From Bacillota bacterium (lineage in GTDB: Bacteria > Bacillota > Clostridia > Peptostreptococcales > Anaerovoracaceae): a stretch of DNA of 60,939 nucleotides. The stretch spans positions 1-60,939 of the forward strand of contig JAFSHN010000007.1 in NCBI GenBank assembly GCA_017440275.1, written 5' to 3'. Positions within the stretch are counted from its first letter, which is position 1. Each line of letters opens with the position of its first letter. A model generated the notes under the pieces. It searched no databases. It was not told where the DNA came from and was given only the letters and a program-made list of their open reading frames with translations. A program made the position numbers and the translations under genes. Positions 34,234 through 42,895 of this stretch are shown piece by piece.

Positions 34234-34861
34234 AACTCTCTGAAAGTCCGAGCAAATCAAGCCCAACTCTGAATTTGCTCTTTACTCCCGCTTCTAAATT
34301 GTATTTTGCTGCTAATTCTTCGCCCAACGCAATCATATCTTGCTCATCTCCGGAATACAGTTCCACTTCTAATTCTGAAATAGGTGCACTGCCGAAATCA
34401 GTTGTAATTTCACCTACATCAAGGGATATAACGCTTATCGACCTGCCTGTATCTACCATAATCTGTTTTCTTATACAGTTAGTGCTCATCAAACCTATTA
34501 AGGATTTATGTGCCGATAAAGCTTTGAGCTTGTCGTACATTTCACTGCCCTTGAAAATTTCCACATCGGGATCTTTTATATATTTTTCATCAACTACGAC
34601 ATTCAGTTCGCCTCTCGCATGAAGGGCGCCTTCATTTCCGCCTCCCCACTTGAGTGTAGCTACAGGTCTGCCATTTTCCATCCTGATTCTGAAAGCAATT
34701 TTTTCTTTGAGGAAGTCCAATTCTTCTGTATCCAGATACAAAGCTTTCATTTCGATTTCTTCATAAGAATCCTTCTGCATCATTGCCTCAAGATGTTTGT
34801 CACTGAGAATCTTATCTCTGACAAATTCATCTTTAACCAGGTATTTCAATTCTATTTCCAT
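34232..34861 (-). CDS. CYTH-domain triphosphatase-like protein
   Basis: 209 residues from ATG at 34861 with GTGGAG six bases upstream. The ExExK start motif is MEIELKYL, followed by the eight-strand tunnel pattern with YLDTEELDF, AFRIRMENG, ATLKWGGG, and SELEVELYSG near the end. CYTH proteins hydrolyse triphosphates such as tripolyphosphate or thiamine triphosphate using a metal; the natural substrate here is open. Confidence 0.88.
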   Translation of the reverse strand: MEIELKYLVKDEFVRDKILSDKHLEAMMQKDSYEEIEMKALYLDTEELDFLKEKIAFRIRMENGRPVATLKWGGGNEGALHARGELNVVVDEKYIKDPDVEIFKGSEMYDKLKALSAHKSLIGLMSTNCIRKQIMVDTGRSISVISLDVGEITTDFGSAPISELEVELYSGDEQDMIALGEELAAKYNLEAGVKSKFRVGLDLLGLSES

Positions 34862-34927
34862 ATCTTTCTCCACTATTTTTATCATTAGTTTTATAATTAT
34901 TACCACATTTTAGGTAATAAGTCAAAT

Positions 34928-35557
34928 TTAATAGGTATTTTTTGAATTTGCCAGTGTTTTTCCCACTTCTAATGCACCTTTTGCAAATATTTTTTTCGAA
35001 TAAGCAGTATGTGTGATCTCCAGAATTTCATCTTCCAAAGCAAAATATACCCTATGGGTTCCCGGCACAGTTCCCATTCTGATACTGCCAACACGAGACG
35101 CATCTTCGTCTAAAGTTTTACACATTGTTTTGGCGGTGCCGCTTGGAGCATCGATTTTTTTCTTATGATGAATCTCTTCTATATGGATTTCGGCTGCAGG
35201 AAGTATGTTTTTAATCTTCTTCAGCAGTTCGTTCATCGCCTCAATTCCCCGGGAAAAGTTGCTTTTTCGAACCAATGGACATATTTTTTCAAGCATTCTT
35301 ATTAACTGTTCTTCTTCCGCAGTCTGTCCTGTAGTTCCCATAACCACATGGATTCCTCCGCCTTGTTTTAAGCAGTATTCATATATCCCCTTTATTGCTT
35401 TTGGGTGGCTGAAGTCAATTATCAAATCCGCCTTTTCTTCAGGCCAATTTCCATCAAGGGGTTCCACCATCTCGATCCTGTCAAAGGTTTTATCTTCACC
35501 GGCACACTCTCTTACCATTTGTCCCATAGCACCTGTTCCGACAATTATTAAGTACAT
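34928..35557 (-). CDS. dapB: Dihydrodipicolinate reductase, short form
   Basis: 209 residues, against about 250-270 for most DapB. The NAD(P) motif is GTGAMGQMV (7-15), the DFSHP and MGTTGQT loops are kept, and the catalytic HHKKKIDAPSGTA lies near 126. It reduces the dihydrodipicolinate-type intermediate in lysine and peptidoglycan precursor synthesis. The loss is in the spacing regions of the C-terminal half, not in the catalytic motifs. Its ribosome site lies inside the hairpin at 35558-35597. Confidence 0.9.
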   Translation of the reverse strand: MYLIIVGTGAMGQMVRECAGEDKTFDRIEMVEPLDGNWPEEKADLIIDFSHPKAIKGIYEYCLKQGGGIHVVMGTTGQTAEEEQLIRMLEKICPLVRKSNFSRGIEAMNELLKKIKNILPAAEIHIEEIHHKKKIDAPSGTAKTMCKTLDEDASRVGSIRMGTVPGTHRVYFALEDEILEITHTAYSKKIFAKGALEVGKTLANSKNTY

Positions 35558-35597
35558 AAAAAACTCCTTTCATATGGATATATGAAAAGAGTTTTTA
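35558..35597 (-). promoter_or_regulatory. Hairpin that terminates the upstream gene and hides the dapB ribosome site
   Basis: On the minus strand AAAAACTC then TTTCATAT pairs with ATATGAAA then GAGTTTTTT, with one mismatch or bulge between the two stem parts. The 3' arm contains the AAAGGAG ribosome site of dapB and ends in six Ts directly before its ATG. It can act as a terminator for 35614-35877 and, when read through, as a translational mask. Confidence 0.65.
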
Positions 35598-35613
35598 AAA
35601 AATACATATTAAA

Positions 35614-35877
35614 CTAATCCTTTTTCTTTGCGATTTCCATTATTTCAACGTACTTTCTCATAATATAATCATAACCTTTTGGATTATGAGGTAATTTGCA
35701 AGCGGAACAATCCTTTACACCACCATCAAGATACTTGAAATTGCCTCCGCATTTATCTCCTAATGCGTATAGCGGACAATAGCAAAACAGGCAATTGAAT
35801 GTTTCCGGGTTTGCATTTTCATGGCAAGGGAAAAATTCACAATCCTTGTGCTGGAAAAATTTAAAGTTTTCGCTCAT
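35614..35877 (-). CDS. Cysteine-rich small domain protein, metal-binding
   Basis: 87 residues from ATG at 35877 with GGAGG eight bases upstream. Ten Cys and three His are arranged as DCEFFPCHEN, NCLFCYCPLY, KCGG and DCSACKLPH, the pattern of the cysteine-rich small domain (PF04071-type) often found with cobalamin or cobalt-related proteins. A zinc or cobalt binding role is inferred. It stands alone between two terminator-like hairpins. Confidence 0.82.
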   Translation of the reverse strand: MSENFKFFQHKDCEFFPCHENANPETFNCLFCYCPLYALGDKCGGNFKYLDGGVKDCSACKLPHNPKGYDYIMRKYVEIMEIAKKKD

Positions 35878-35902
35878 AACATTCTCCTCCAAAATAACAT
35901 AA

Positions 35903-35925
35903 AAGCCCCGCTTTCGGCGAGGCTT
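35903..35925 (-). terminator. Terminator after the DUF1292 gene
   Basis: AAGCC-x-CGC hairpin with GCG-x-GGCTT and five-base loop, then TTTTATGTT on the minus strand. It lies just upstream of the small Cys-rich gene, whose ATG is at 35877. Confidence 0.65.
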
Positions 35926-35935
35926 CATTTTTTGA

Positions 35936-36211
35936 TTATTCTTCTGTCATAATCTTGTCGAATTCTGCAACTACTTTTTCGAATTCTGCGTCGTCTTCGA
36001 TGTCAACCAGTTCGAATTCGTCTTCGCCTACTTCTTTGTATCCATAGATGTATACATCATCTGTACCATCGTTTGGAATCAGCGCAATGTATTCCTTACC
36101 TTCGTAATCGAATACACCCATGATTTCACATTCAATTTCAGCGCCGTCATCAAATTCCAGTGTAATGAAATCAGCTTCTTCGATTTCTGGGTTGATTTTG
36201 TCTTGTGCCAT
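35936..36211 (-). CDS. DUF1292 protein
   Basis: 91 residues from ATG at 36211, GGAGG eight bases upstream. Very acidic; the family core is ITLEFDDGAEIECEIMGVFDYEGKEY in two pieces (residues about 16-42), then YGYKEVGEDEFELVDI. YrzB-type proteins of this family are widespread in Bacillota, with no settled role. It is probably its own transcript. Confidence 0.9.
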   Translation of the reverse strand: MAQDKINPEIEEADFITLEFDDGAEIECEIMGVFDYEGKEYIALIPNDGTDDVYIYGYKEVGEDEFELVDIEDDAEFEKVVAEFDKIMTEE

Positions 36212-36290
36212 TTTTAATTCCTCCATATATCCATAGATATTATTATCAAATTACTAACAAACTCATCATAACACAAAGTCGATATTATAA

Positions 36291-38114
36291 TCAACTAAAA
36301 TATTCCTTGATAGCAATAGCATTTCTTTCGGTAATTCCGGGAGCTTCCATAAGTTCCTCTACGGTAGCCGCTTTAATCGAATCAACTGAATTAAAATGTG
36401 ACAGCAGCGCATTTCTTTTAACCGGACCAATGCCGTCTATATTATCAAGTACTGATCCAATCGTATTCTTATTATGCAGGTTTCTATGATATTCGATAGC
36501 AAAACGATGCACTTCCTCCTGCAGTCTTCCGCAATACTGAAACAGCATAGGATCTTCTGTCAAAACAAATTCATGCCCCTGCCCGTTGACCAATGCTCTC
36601 GTTCTGTGGCTGTCATCTTTGGCCATTCCCAGTACCGGAATACTGAATCCCATAGCTTTGATTACCTTTTCTGCAGACGTTACCTGTCCCTGGCCTCCAT
36701 CCATCAGAATTAAATCAGGTAATGTACTGAAACCGGGGTCTCCTGCTTCTGCGCGCTTAAACCTACGATAAAGCATTTCCTGCAGCGCACCGTAATCATC
36801 CGGGCCTTCCACAGTTTTTATTTTAAAACGTCTGTAATCCTTCTTAACCGGTTTTAAATTGTTAAAAACAACCATTGCTCCGACTGTATCCACACCGTTA
36901 GTATTGGAAATATCGTAGGATTCAATACGATAGTTTTCTTTATTGACACCGAGAATAGTAAAGAATCTCGCTCTTATTGCATCTTCTTTTGCTTTTGCAC
37001 TCTGTAGTTTTTCTTCCAGAGTCTTTGCCATTTCCTGCGTATCCTTCAATGCCAAATCAAGAAGAGCTTTTTTAGGACCGCGTTTAGGAACAAAAATCTG
37101 AATTTTACGCCCCTCTTCAAGACTTTTCAGATATTCTTCAATAAGATCTGCTTCATTAAGTTCTTTCGGTACAAGAATCTCCGGCGGAACCTGTGACCAT
37201 TGGCTGTAGTATTGTTTGATAAACTGCCCGATCAAATCATTGTAGTCATCATCACCCTCAGTCTGCATAGGGAAAGTTTCTCTGCCGCTAAGTTTACCAT
37301 CGCGAACAGGAAAGAGAATTACAGATTGTTGTTCCCCTTCACCAAGAGGAATCAGAATATCAAGGTCTTTGCCACTTGTCATAGTAACGCGCTGAATGTC
37401 CTTGAGAGCCTTTACTGCTGCTATCTGATCACGGAACTTAGCAGCCTCTTCAAAGTTCAAAGCATCCGATGCCTTTTCCATTTCAGCTGTCAGATAATCA
37501 AGGACCTTTTTTTGCTTGCCGCCCAGAAACTCCAGCACGCTTTCTATGCGTTCAGCATATTCATCTCTGTCTGCCAATCCGCAGCAAATACCCATACAAT
37601 CTCCTATATGATAATTCAGGCATGCCCTATGGCCGGAAGGGAATTTTACTGCATTGCATCTCTTTAAACTAAAAATTTTATTTAACAGTTCAATAGTATT
37701 ATTAACTGCACCGGCGTCACTATACGGACCGAAATATTTGTTTCCGTCCTTTTTTATTAGTCTTGTTTTTACCACACGCGGAAATTCTTCCTGTGTAGTA
37801 ACCTTAATGTACGGATATGTTTTGTCATCACGCAGCAGAACATTGTATTTGGGAGAATACTTTTTAATCAAATTGCATTCCAAAATAAGGGCTTCCATTT
37901 CCGTCCCGCAGGTAATGTATTCAAATTCTGCAATATTTGCAACCATAGAACGAACTTTAGGACTATGGTTGGCAGAATTTTGAAAATACTGTCTTACCCT
38001 GTTACGAAGGGAAATGGCTTTCCCTACATATATTACTTGACCCAAGCGGTCTTTATGCATATAAACTCCCGGGCTGTCCGGGAGTTTTTTTAAGTTTTCT
38101 TTAATATCAAACAT
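36291..38114 (-). CDS. uvrC: Excinuclease ABC subunit C
   Basis: 607 residues from ATG at 38114, directly after the dacA stop (TGATATG), so coupled. The GIY-YIG nuclease domain is at the N-terminus (SPGVYMHKDR, VIYVGKAISLRNRV), the UvrB-binding UVR motif near 200, the RNase H-like second nuclease near 380-500 (SYDISNTNG, LILMDGGQGQ), and a helix-hairpin-helix pair at the end (IDGIGPVKRNALL). It makes both incisions in nucleotide excision repair. Confidence 0.96.
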   Translation of the reverse strand: MFDIKENLKKLPDSPGVYMHKDRLGQVIYVGKAISLRNRVRQYFQNSANHSPKVRSMVANIAEFEYITCGTEMEALILECNLIKKYSPKYNVLLRDDKTYPYIKVTTQEEFPRVVKTRLIKKDGNKYFGPYSDAGAVNNTIELLNKIFSLKRCNAVKFPSGHRACLNYHIGDCMGICCGLADRDEYAERIESVLEFLGGKQKKVLDYLTAEMEKASDALNFEEAAKFRDQIAAVKALKDIQRVTMTSGKDLDILIPLGEGEQQSVILFPVRDGKLSGRETFPMQTEGDDDYNDLIGQFIKQYYSQWSQVPPEILVPKELNEADLIEEYLKSLEEGRKIQIFVPKRGPKKALLDLALKDTQEMAKTLEEKLQSAKAKEDAIRARFFTILGVNKENYRIESYDISNTNGVDTVGAMVVFNNLKPVKKDYRRFKIKTVEGPDDYGALQEMLYRRFKRAEAGDPGFSTLPDLILMDGGQGQVTSAEKVIKAMGFSIPVLGMAKDDSHRTRALVNGQGHEFVLTEDPMLFQYCGRLQEEVHRFAIEYHRNLHNKNTIGSVLDNIDGIGPVKRNALLSHFNSVDSIKAATVEELMEAPGITERNAIAIKEYFS

Positions 38115-38115
38115 A

Positions 38116-39468
38116 TCAGAACGTCCAGTCTCTTGCTTTTTTATCACGCTCGATTTCCATCTGTCTGCGAGCTGCTTCCTCCAATTTGGCCTTACGTATT
38201 TTTGCAGCTTTTCGTTTGTTGCTTACTCGCAGGCACATTATTGCAATGGTACCTCCAATAATAAGAATCAAAAATACTGCTATTAAAATTGTCTGAAAGT
38301 TGCTGATTCCGAATCGTGACAAAAACCACCCTTTTCCAATGTTCTTTTCAGCTATCAAATCAACTGTTTTTACTAAATCATCCGCTATATAGATTTCTAC
38401 AACGCCTACCTTCTGGCCTTTTTGTATAGGTGCAACTAGGTTGTCAGAAAAAACTGTTTTGGTAGTTACCAGTGATGCAGACGCACCTTCCGGCATATTA
38501 ATATACCCGTTTTTTTCTGCAATTGCCTTCACTTTGTTTTGGGCGCCTCCCTTAAGTTTTACTTTGCCGAAAGAATCACCCTTTTCAAACTCTGCATGTT
38601 TTGTTATAACTGCTTTTGCATAGTCCAAAACAGTTTTCATATCTTCGTATCTTTGTGCTACTGTGCTGCTTCCCATAACAATGCAATATACTTCCAGGCC
38701 GTCACAGTCAAGACCGATTGCAAGTGTATTTTTTCCGTCGCCGACAGTTCCTGTTTTTCCTCCAAAAACACCCTTGTATTTTTTAACTTTAATAGTTTTA
38801 TCGCCTACTTTTTTGTCGATTCCGTTTAAAAAGAAATTATAGTTAGAGAGAGTTCTTGCTCCGTATTTGTTTGTTGCAGGAATGGTATACTCGGCTGTAC
38901 CTGATATTTTTCTTATTGTCGGATTTTCTAGCGCTGCTTTTGCAATAAGAGCCATATCGTATGCAGTACTGTAATGATTTTTGTGCTGCCAGCCGCTTGG
39001 ATTTACAAAATTGGAATTCTTACACCCAAGGCTTTTTGCCTTATCATTCATCATCACTGCAAACTTTTCAACGGAACCCGCCACCTCTATTGCCAGTGCA
39101 TTTGCTGCATCATTGGCAGAGTGCAGCATCAGCCCGTAAAGAAGATTCTCAACGGTAATTACCTCTCCCGCAGTCAGATCTATGTTGGTTTCAGGCATAT
39201 AAGCTCCGCTTGTTATAGTTACTTCCTTGTCCAGCTTCAGGTTTTCAACTACCAACAGACAAGTCAAAAGCTTAGTCATGCTGGCAGGTTCAAGTTTTGT
39301 ATGAGAATTCTTTTCCCAAACAACCTGATCAGTATCACCGCAATAAATTATGGCAGATTTGCACGGCACATCCAATTCTGCTGCCGCACTGACAGAATCA
39401 AAAGGCATCGCAGTAAAGACCATCACAAATGTAATTGTCAGTATTAAGAGTTTTTTTAACTTATCCAT
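38116..39468 (-). CDS. dacA: D-alanyl-D-alanine carboxypeptidase (class A low-mass PBP)
   Basis: 450 residues. A signal peptide is followed by the penicillin-binding motifs SMTK (near 61), SAND (near 118) and KTG (near 238). A second beta domain follows, then a C-terminal span (about 398-420) and a basic, helical tail of about 35 residues that would lie in the cytoplasm. DacA trims the fifth D-Ala of peptidoglycan stems. I chose ATG at 39468; a TTG at 39477 is possible. The cytoplasmic tail is longer than usual. Confidence 0.9.
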   Translation of the reverse strand: MDKLKKLLILTITFVMVFTAMPFDSVSAAAELDVPCKSAIIYCGDTDQVVWEKNSHTKLEPASMTKLLTCLLVVENLKLDKEVTITSGAYMPETNIDLTAGEVITVENLLYGLMLHSANDAANALAIEVAGSVEKFAVMMNDKAKSLGCKNSNFVNPSGWQHKNHYSTAYDMALIAKAALENPTIRKISGTAEYTIPATNKYGARTLSNYNFFLNGIDKKVGDKTIKVKKYKGVFGGKTGTVGDGKNTLAIGLDCDGLEVYCIVMGSSTVAQRYEDMKTVLDYAKAVITKHAEFEKGDSFGKVKLKGGAQNKVKAIAEKNGYINMPEGASASLVTTKTVFSDNLVAPIQKGQKVGVVEIYIADDLVKTVDLIAEKNIGKGWFLSRFGISNFQTILIAVFLILIIGGTIAIMCLRVSNKRKAAKIRKAKLEEAARRQMEIERDKKARDWTF

Positions 39469-39552
39469 TTTAATCAAGCACCTGTTTCCGTTACATCAAA
39501 CAACTGGGAACATTCCCCATTGTAATGTCCCCAGTCACATTTTACATATTAA

Positions 39553-40638
39553 CTATTTGTTTTCTTCTTCAAATTTCTTCATAAATTCGATTAAAGCATC
39601 AATGCCTTCCATTGGCATAGCATTGTAAATACTTGCGCGCATGCCTCCTATAGAACGATGGCCTGCCAGATTAACAAGACCCTCAGCTTTTGCTTCAGCT
39701 ACGAATTTTTTGTCAAGATCAGCATCGCCCGTAACGAATACCACGTTCATCAGGGAACGGTCTTCCTTGGCAACAGGACATTTATAAAGGCTGCTGCTGT
39801 CAATATAATCATACATTTTTTCAGCCTTTGCTCTGTTACGCTGCTGCATTGCAGCAAGGCCGCCTGTTTCTTTAATATGTTTGAAAACTTCTCCTGCTAC
39901 ATAAAGTGAGAAACATGGAGGAGTATTGTACATGGAATCGTTTTCATCGTGAATCTTATAATCCAAATATGTAGGAACTTCTTTAGGTGCATAACCAATC
40001 AGGTCTTCACGAATGATTACGATGGTAACACCCGCAGGACCAACATTCTTCTGTGCTCCTGCCCAGATGATTCCAAACTTACTTACGTCAACAGGCTCTG
40101 AAAGAATGTTTGAAGACATATCCGCAACTAATGGAATATCTCCTGTTTCAGGAACGTAGTTGTAAGCAGTACCGTAAATTGTATTGTTTGTTGTGATGTA
40201 AACATAATCTGCATCAGGTCTTACATCTTCTTTGCCGAATTTAGGTACCCATGTAAATGTATCTTCTTCAGAAGAAGCAATAACTTTAATATCTCCGAAC
40301 TTGCAAGCTTCTTTGTAAGCTTTCTTTGCCCAAGTGCCGGTGATACAATAATCCGCTTTCTTGCTGTTTCTCAGCAAATTCAGCGGAACCATAGAGAACT
40401 GCAGCGTTCCGCCGCCTTGAAGGAATAAAACCTTGTAGTTTTCAGGTATTTCCATCAGTTCTCTCAGATCAGCTTCAGCTTCTTCTGCGATTTTCTTAAA
40501 GCTAGCGGAACGGTGGCTCATTTCCATAACTGACTGACCGCTGCCTTGATAGTTCAGCAAATCTTCTTTTACCTTTTCTAGTACAGGCAGTGGTAACATT
40601 GATGGACCTGCAGAAAAGTTATAAACTCTGTCATACAT
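39553..40638 (-). CDS. serC: Phosphoserine aminotransferase
   Basis: 361 residues. It turns 3-phosphohydroxypyruvate into phosphoserine. PLP Lys is in AGAQKNVGPAG near 198; the start FSAGPSMLP and HRSASFKKI are family marks. It is divergent from serA with a shared control region. Confidence 0.95.
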   Translation of the reverse strand: MYDRVYNFSAGPSMLPLPVLEKVKEDLLNYQGSGQSVMEMSHRSASFKKIAEEAEADLRELMEIPENYKVLFLQGGGTLQFSMVPLNLLRNSKKADYCITGTWAKKAYKEACKFGDIKVIASSEEDTFTWVPKFGKEDVRPDADYVYITTNNTIYGTAYNYVPETGDIPLVADMSSNILSEPVDVSKFGIIWAGAQKNVGPAGVTIVIIREDLIGYAPKEVPTYLDYKIHDENDSMYNTPPCFSLYVAGEVFKHIKETGGLAAMQQRNRAKAEKMYDYIDSSSLYKCPVAKEDRSLMNVVFVTGDADLDKKFVAEAKAEGLVNLAGHRSIGGMRASIYNAMPMEGIDALIEFMKKFEEENK

Positions 40639-40674
40639 AATCAGAACCTCCGTGATTTCTAAAAATTTGATAAC

Positions 40675-40713
40675 ATTATACCACTTTACCAGATTTCCGT
40701 AAAGTGATATACT
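40675..40713. promoter_or_regulatory. Divergent serC/serA promoters around one inverted repeat
   Basis: CACTTTAC (40682-40689) and GTAAAGTG (40699-40706) are a perfect 8-bp inverted repeat with nine bases between. The plus promoter is TTTACC (40685-40690) to TATACT (40708-40713), 17 bases; the minus promoter is TTTACG (40698-40703) to TATAAT (40675-40680), 17 bases. Both -35 boxes lie inside the repeat arms, so one bound regulator could block both genes. Confidence 0.78.
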
Positions 40714-40754
40714 ATTAACATTAATTGAAAATTCCTACAATCGGAGGTATCACC

Positions 40755-41855
40755 ATGTTCAAAATCGCTACACTTAACAAAATCTCAAAAAAAGGAATGG
40801 ATCTTTTTGATGAAAAATATACGGTAACAGACGAAGTTTCTGAAGCCAACGGAATTCTTGTAAGAAGTCAGGATATGCACTCTATGGACTTGTCCGATAA
40901 TCTTAAGGCTGTTGCCAGAGCCGGTGCCGGCGTTAACAATATTCCTTTGGACAAATGTGCAGAAAAAGGAATCGTCGTATTCAACACTCCGGGCGCTAAT
41001 GCCAATGCAGTAAAAGAACTGGTAATTGCCGGATTATTCCTGGCAGCACGTAATATTCCTGCTGCTTTAACATGGGCTTCAGGTTTAACAGAAGACGTAA
41101 GTGCAAAGGTTGAAAAAGGTAAATCTCAATTTGCCGGCGGAGAAATTCTGGGTAAAACTCTAGGGGTTGTAGGGCTGGGTGCCATAGGCCGCAAAGTTGC
41201 CCTTTCTGCACAGGCCCTGGGTATGACTATCTGCGGGTATGACCCTTACTATGCAGGTGGCCTTGAAGAAGCTAATATCTTTGAATCTGTTGAAGAAATG
41301 ATTCCAAACTGCGACTACATTACAATCCATGTACCTGCTACAAGCGGCACAACAGGTATGTTCAACAAAGATATCTTCGACAAGATGAAAGATGGAACCG
41401 TGCTTTTGAATTTCTCAAGAGACAAACTTGTTAAAGATGCTGATTTACTTGATGCTATAGAATCCGGTAAAGTAGCTTGCTATGTTACAGACTTCCCTAA
41501 TGATAATCTCGTAGATAAAGACAAAGTTGTGCTTCTCCCTCACCTGGGAGCCTCCACTGAAGAAGCAGAGGACAACTGTGCAGCTATGGCAGCAAGCCAG
41601 ATAATGGACTACCTTGAAAACGGTAACATTATTAACTCTGTAAACTTCCCTAAAGTTGATTTGGGTTCTGCATCAAACGGACGTGTAGGCATCTTCACTA
41701 AAGGAGTAGCTGACCCTGCAGCTCAGATTGCAGCAGCAGTTCCCGGTGTTGAACTTGCAGGCGGTGTACGCGGTGAGTTCGGCTATGTTTTGTTGGATAC
41801 CCCAGAAGTACCTGAAAATTTAGGTGAAGGCATAATCAAAATCGTAAAATTCTAA
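40755..41855 (+). CDS. serA: Phosphoglycerate dehydrogenase
   Basis: 366 residues from ATG at 40755 with GGAGG upstream; the longer frame lacks a site. The NAD motif is VVGLGAIGRKVA near 137; the catalytic Arg is in NFSRDKLV near 221 and His in LLPHLGASTEEAE near 265. The regulatory ACT-type end is cut short (about 70 residues after the catalytic core), which is common in clostridial enzymes and suggests weak serine feedback. Repression at the shared operator may do this job. Confidence 0.9.
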   Translation: MFKIATLNKISKKGMDLFDEKYTVTDEVSEANGILVRSQDMHSMDLSDNLKAVARAGAGVNNIPLDKCAEKGIVVFNTPGANANAVKELVIAGLFLAARNIPAALTWASGLTEDVSAKVEKGKSQFAGGEILGKTLGVVGLGAIGRKVALSAQALGMTICGYDPYYAGGLEEANIFESVEEMIPNCDYITIHVPATSGTTGMFNKDIFDKMKDGTVLLNFSRDKLVKDADLLDAIESGKVACYVTDFPNDNLVDKDKVVLLPHLGASTEEAEDNCAAMAASQIMDYLENGNIINSVNFPKVDLGSASNGRVGIFTKGVADPAAQIAAAVPGVELAGGVRGEFGYVLLDTPEVPENLGEGIIKIVKF

Positions 41856-41866
41856 AGTATAATTCA

Positions 41867-41900
41867 AAAGCCCTTACTCGTAATGAATAAGGGCTTTATT
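41867..41900. terminator. Bidirectional terminator between serA and the lipid kinase gene
   Basis: AAAGCCCTTA/TAAGGGCTTT hairpin with an eleven-base loop, T-rich on the plus side. Confidence 0.75.
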
Positions 41901-41912
41901 ATTTCTGTTTTT

Positions 41913-42830
41913 TTAATACGATTTTACAATCTTAACTTTTTTAGGCGGTGTAATCATAAGCTCTACTGCTTCATGAAGATTTTTTATCTCAATTTCCTTA
42001 GCAGGTTCCTGATATTCACCATCCAATGACCAAGGAGTTTCTCCATCAGTAGTTATTTTAAACTCTTTTGCGTTGATAAATTCTATTTTATCTGTATTAT
42101 AATCCTGAGCTGTCAGCATATGAACGATTTCTGTCAAGTCAAGAATATTTTTCGGTGATTTGACGAGCAGCATTTCAAATAAACCGTCACTCATATCCAC
42201 ATAATCAGGGTTAATAGTTAAAATACCTGCCAAAGATGTAGAATTGCTTATTGCACCGAAAATATAATCGTCTTCGTAGATTTTGCCGTCAGCTTCTATT
42301 TTCATATGGATAGGTCTGATGGAAGCAATACTTGACGCTCCTTCAAGCACGTAAGCCACATGACCTAAAGCATTTTTTATATTCTGTGGTGTGGAATAAG
42401 AGGTCTGCGTAAAAGCTCCGAATGAAGCTACATACGAAAACTTGCGATCATTAAAACTTCCCAAATCCAGAGCTTTAGGAGAACCTTTAACAATATTTCT
42501 TGCTGCAGCTAAAATCCCCGAAGGCAGCTTCAGGCTGTTGGCAAAGTCATTACAGCTTCCAGACGCAATATATCCCAAAGGTACCTTATGACCTCCTTCA
42601 AGTACGCCGGCTGCAACTTCATTAAACGTTCCATCTCCGCCGATTGCTGTAACCAAATCGAAATCCCCTGCATATTCGGCAGCATAGGCTATACCGTCTC
42701 CACTCTTTGTCGTAGTCATTACGGTAGAAATGTATCCTTCTTTTGTAAAAATATCTACGATGTCTGTAAGATACTTGTTTGCCTTCTTTTTACCTGAGCA
42801 AGGATTCATAATAATTAAGTTTCTTTTCAT
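41913..42830 (-). CDS. Diacylglycerol/lipid kinase, DagK/YegS family
   Basis: 305 residues. NPCSGKKKANK (9-19), AIGGDGTFNEV near 62-72 with the GGDGT nucleotide loop, and GYIASGSCNDFA near 86 identify the family. It phosphorylates diacylglycerol or a related lipid, feeding phosphatidate back into phospholipid synthesis. Own promoter at 42867-42895. Confidence 0.92.
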   Translation of the reverse strand: MKRNLIIMNPCSGKKKANKYLTDIVDIFTKEGYISTVMTTTKSGDGIAYAAEYAGDFDLVTAIGGDGTFNEVAAGVLEGGHKVPLGYIASGSCNDFANSLKLPSGILAAARNIVKGSPKALDLGSFNDRKFSYVASFGAFTQTSYSTPQNIKNALGHVAYVLEGASSIASIRPIHMKIEADGKIYEDDYIFGAISNSTSLAGILTINPDYVDMSDGLFEMLLVKSPKNILDLTEIVHMLTAQDYNTDKIEFINAKEFKITTDGETPWSLDGEYQEPAKEIEIKNLHEAVELMITPPKKVKIVKSY

Positions 42831-42866
42831 AGTTTTATCCCCTTTTTGTACCTTTCATACCCTATC

Positions 42867-42895
42867 ATTTTACGCCTATTTCTTTTAATTTACAA
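42867..42895 (-). promoter_or_regulatory. Promoter of the lipid kinase gene
   Basis: Minus-strand TTGTAA (42890-42895) and TAAAAT (42867-42872) are 17 bases apart. The -35 overlaps the feoB stop. Confidence 0.6.

Noticed and set aside
35558-35613. T-box or lysine riboswitch before dapB
   Set aside because: The gap is too short and lacks the T-box sequence or the lysine aptamer elements.
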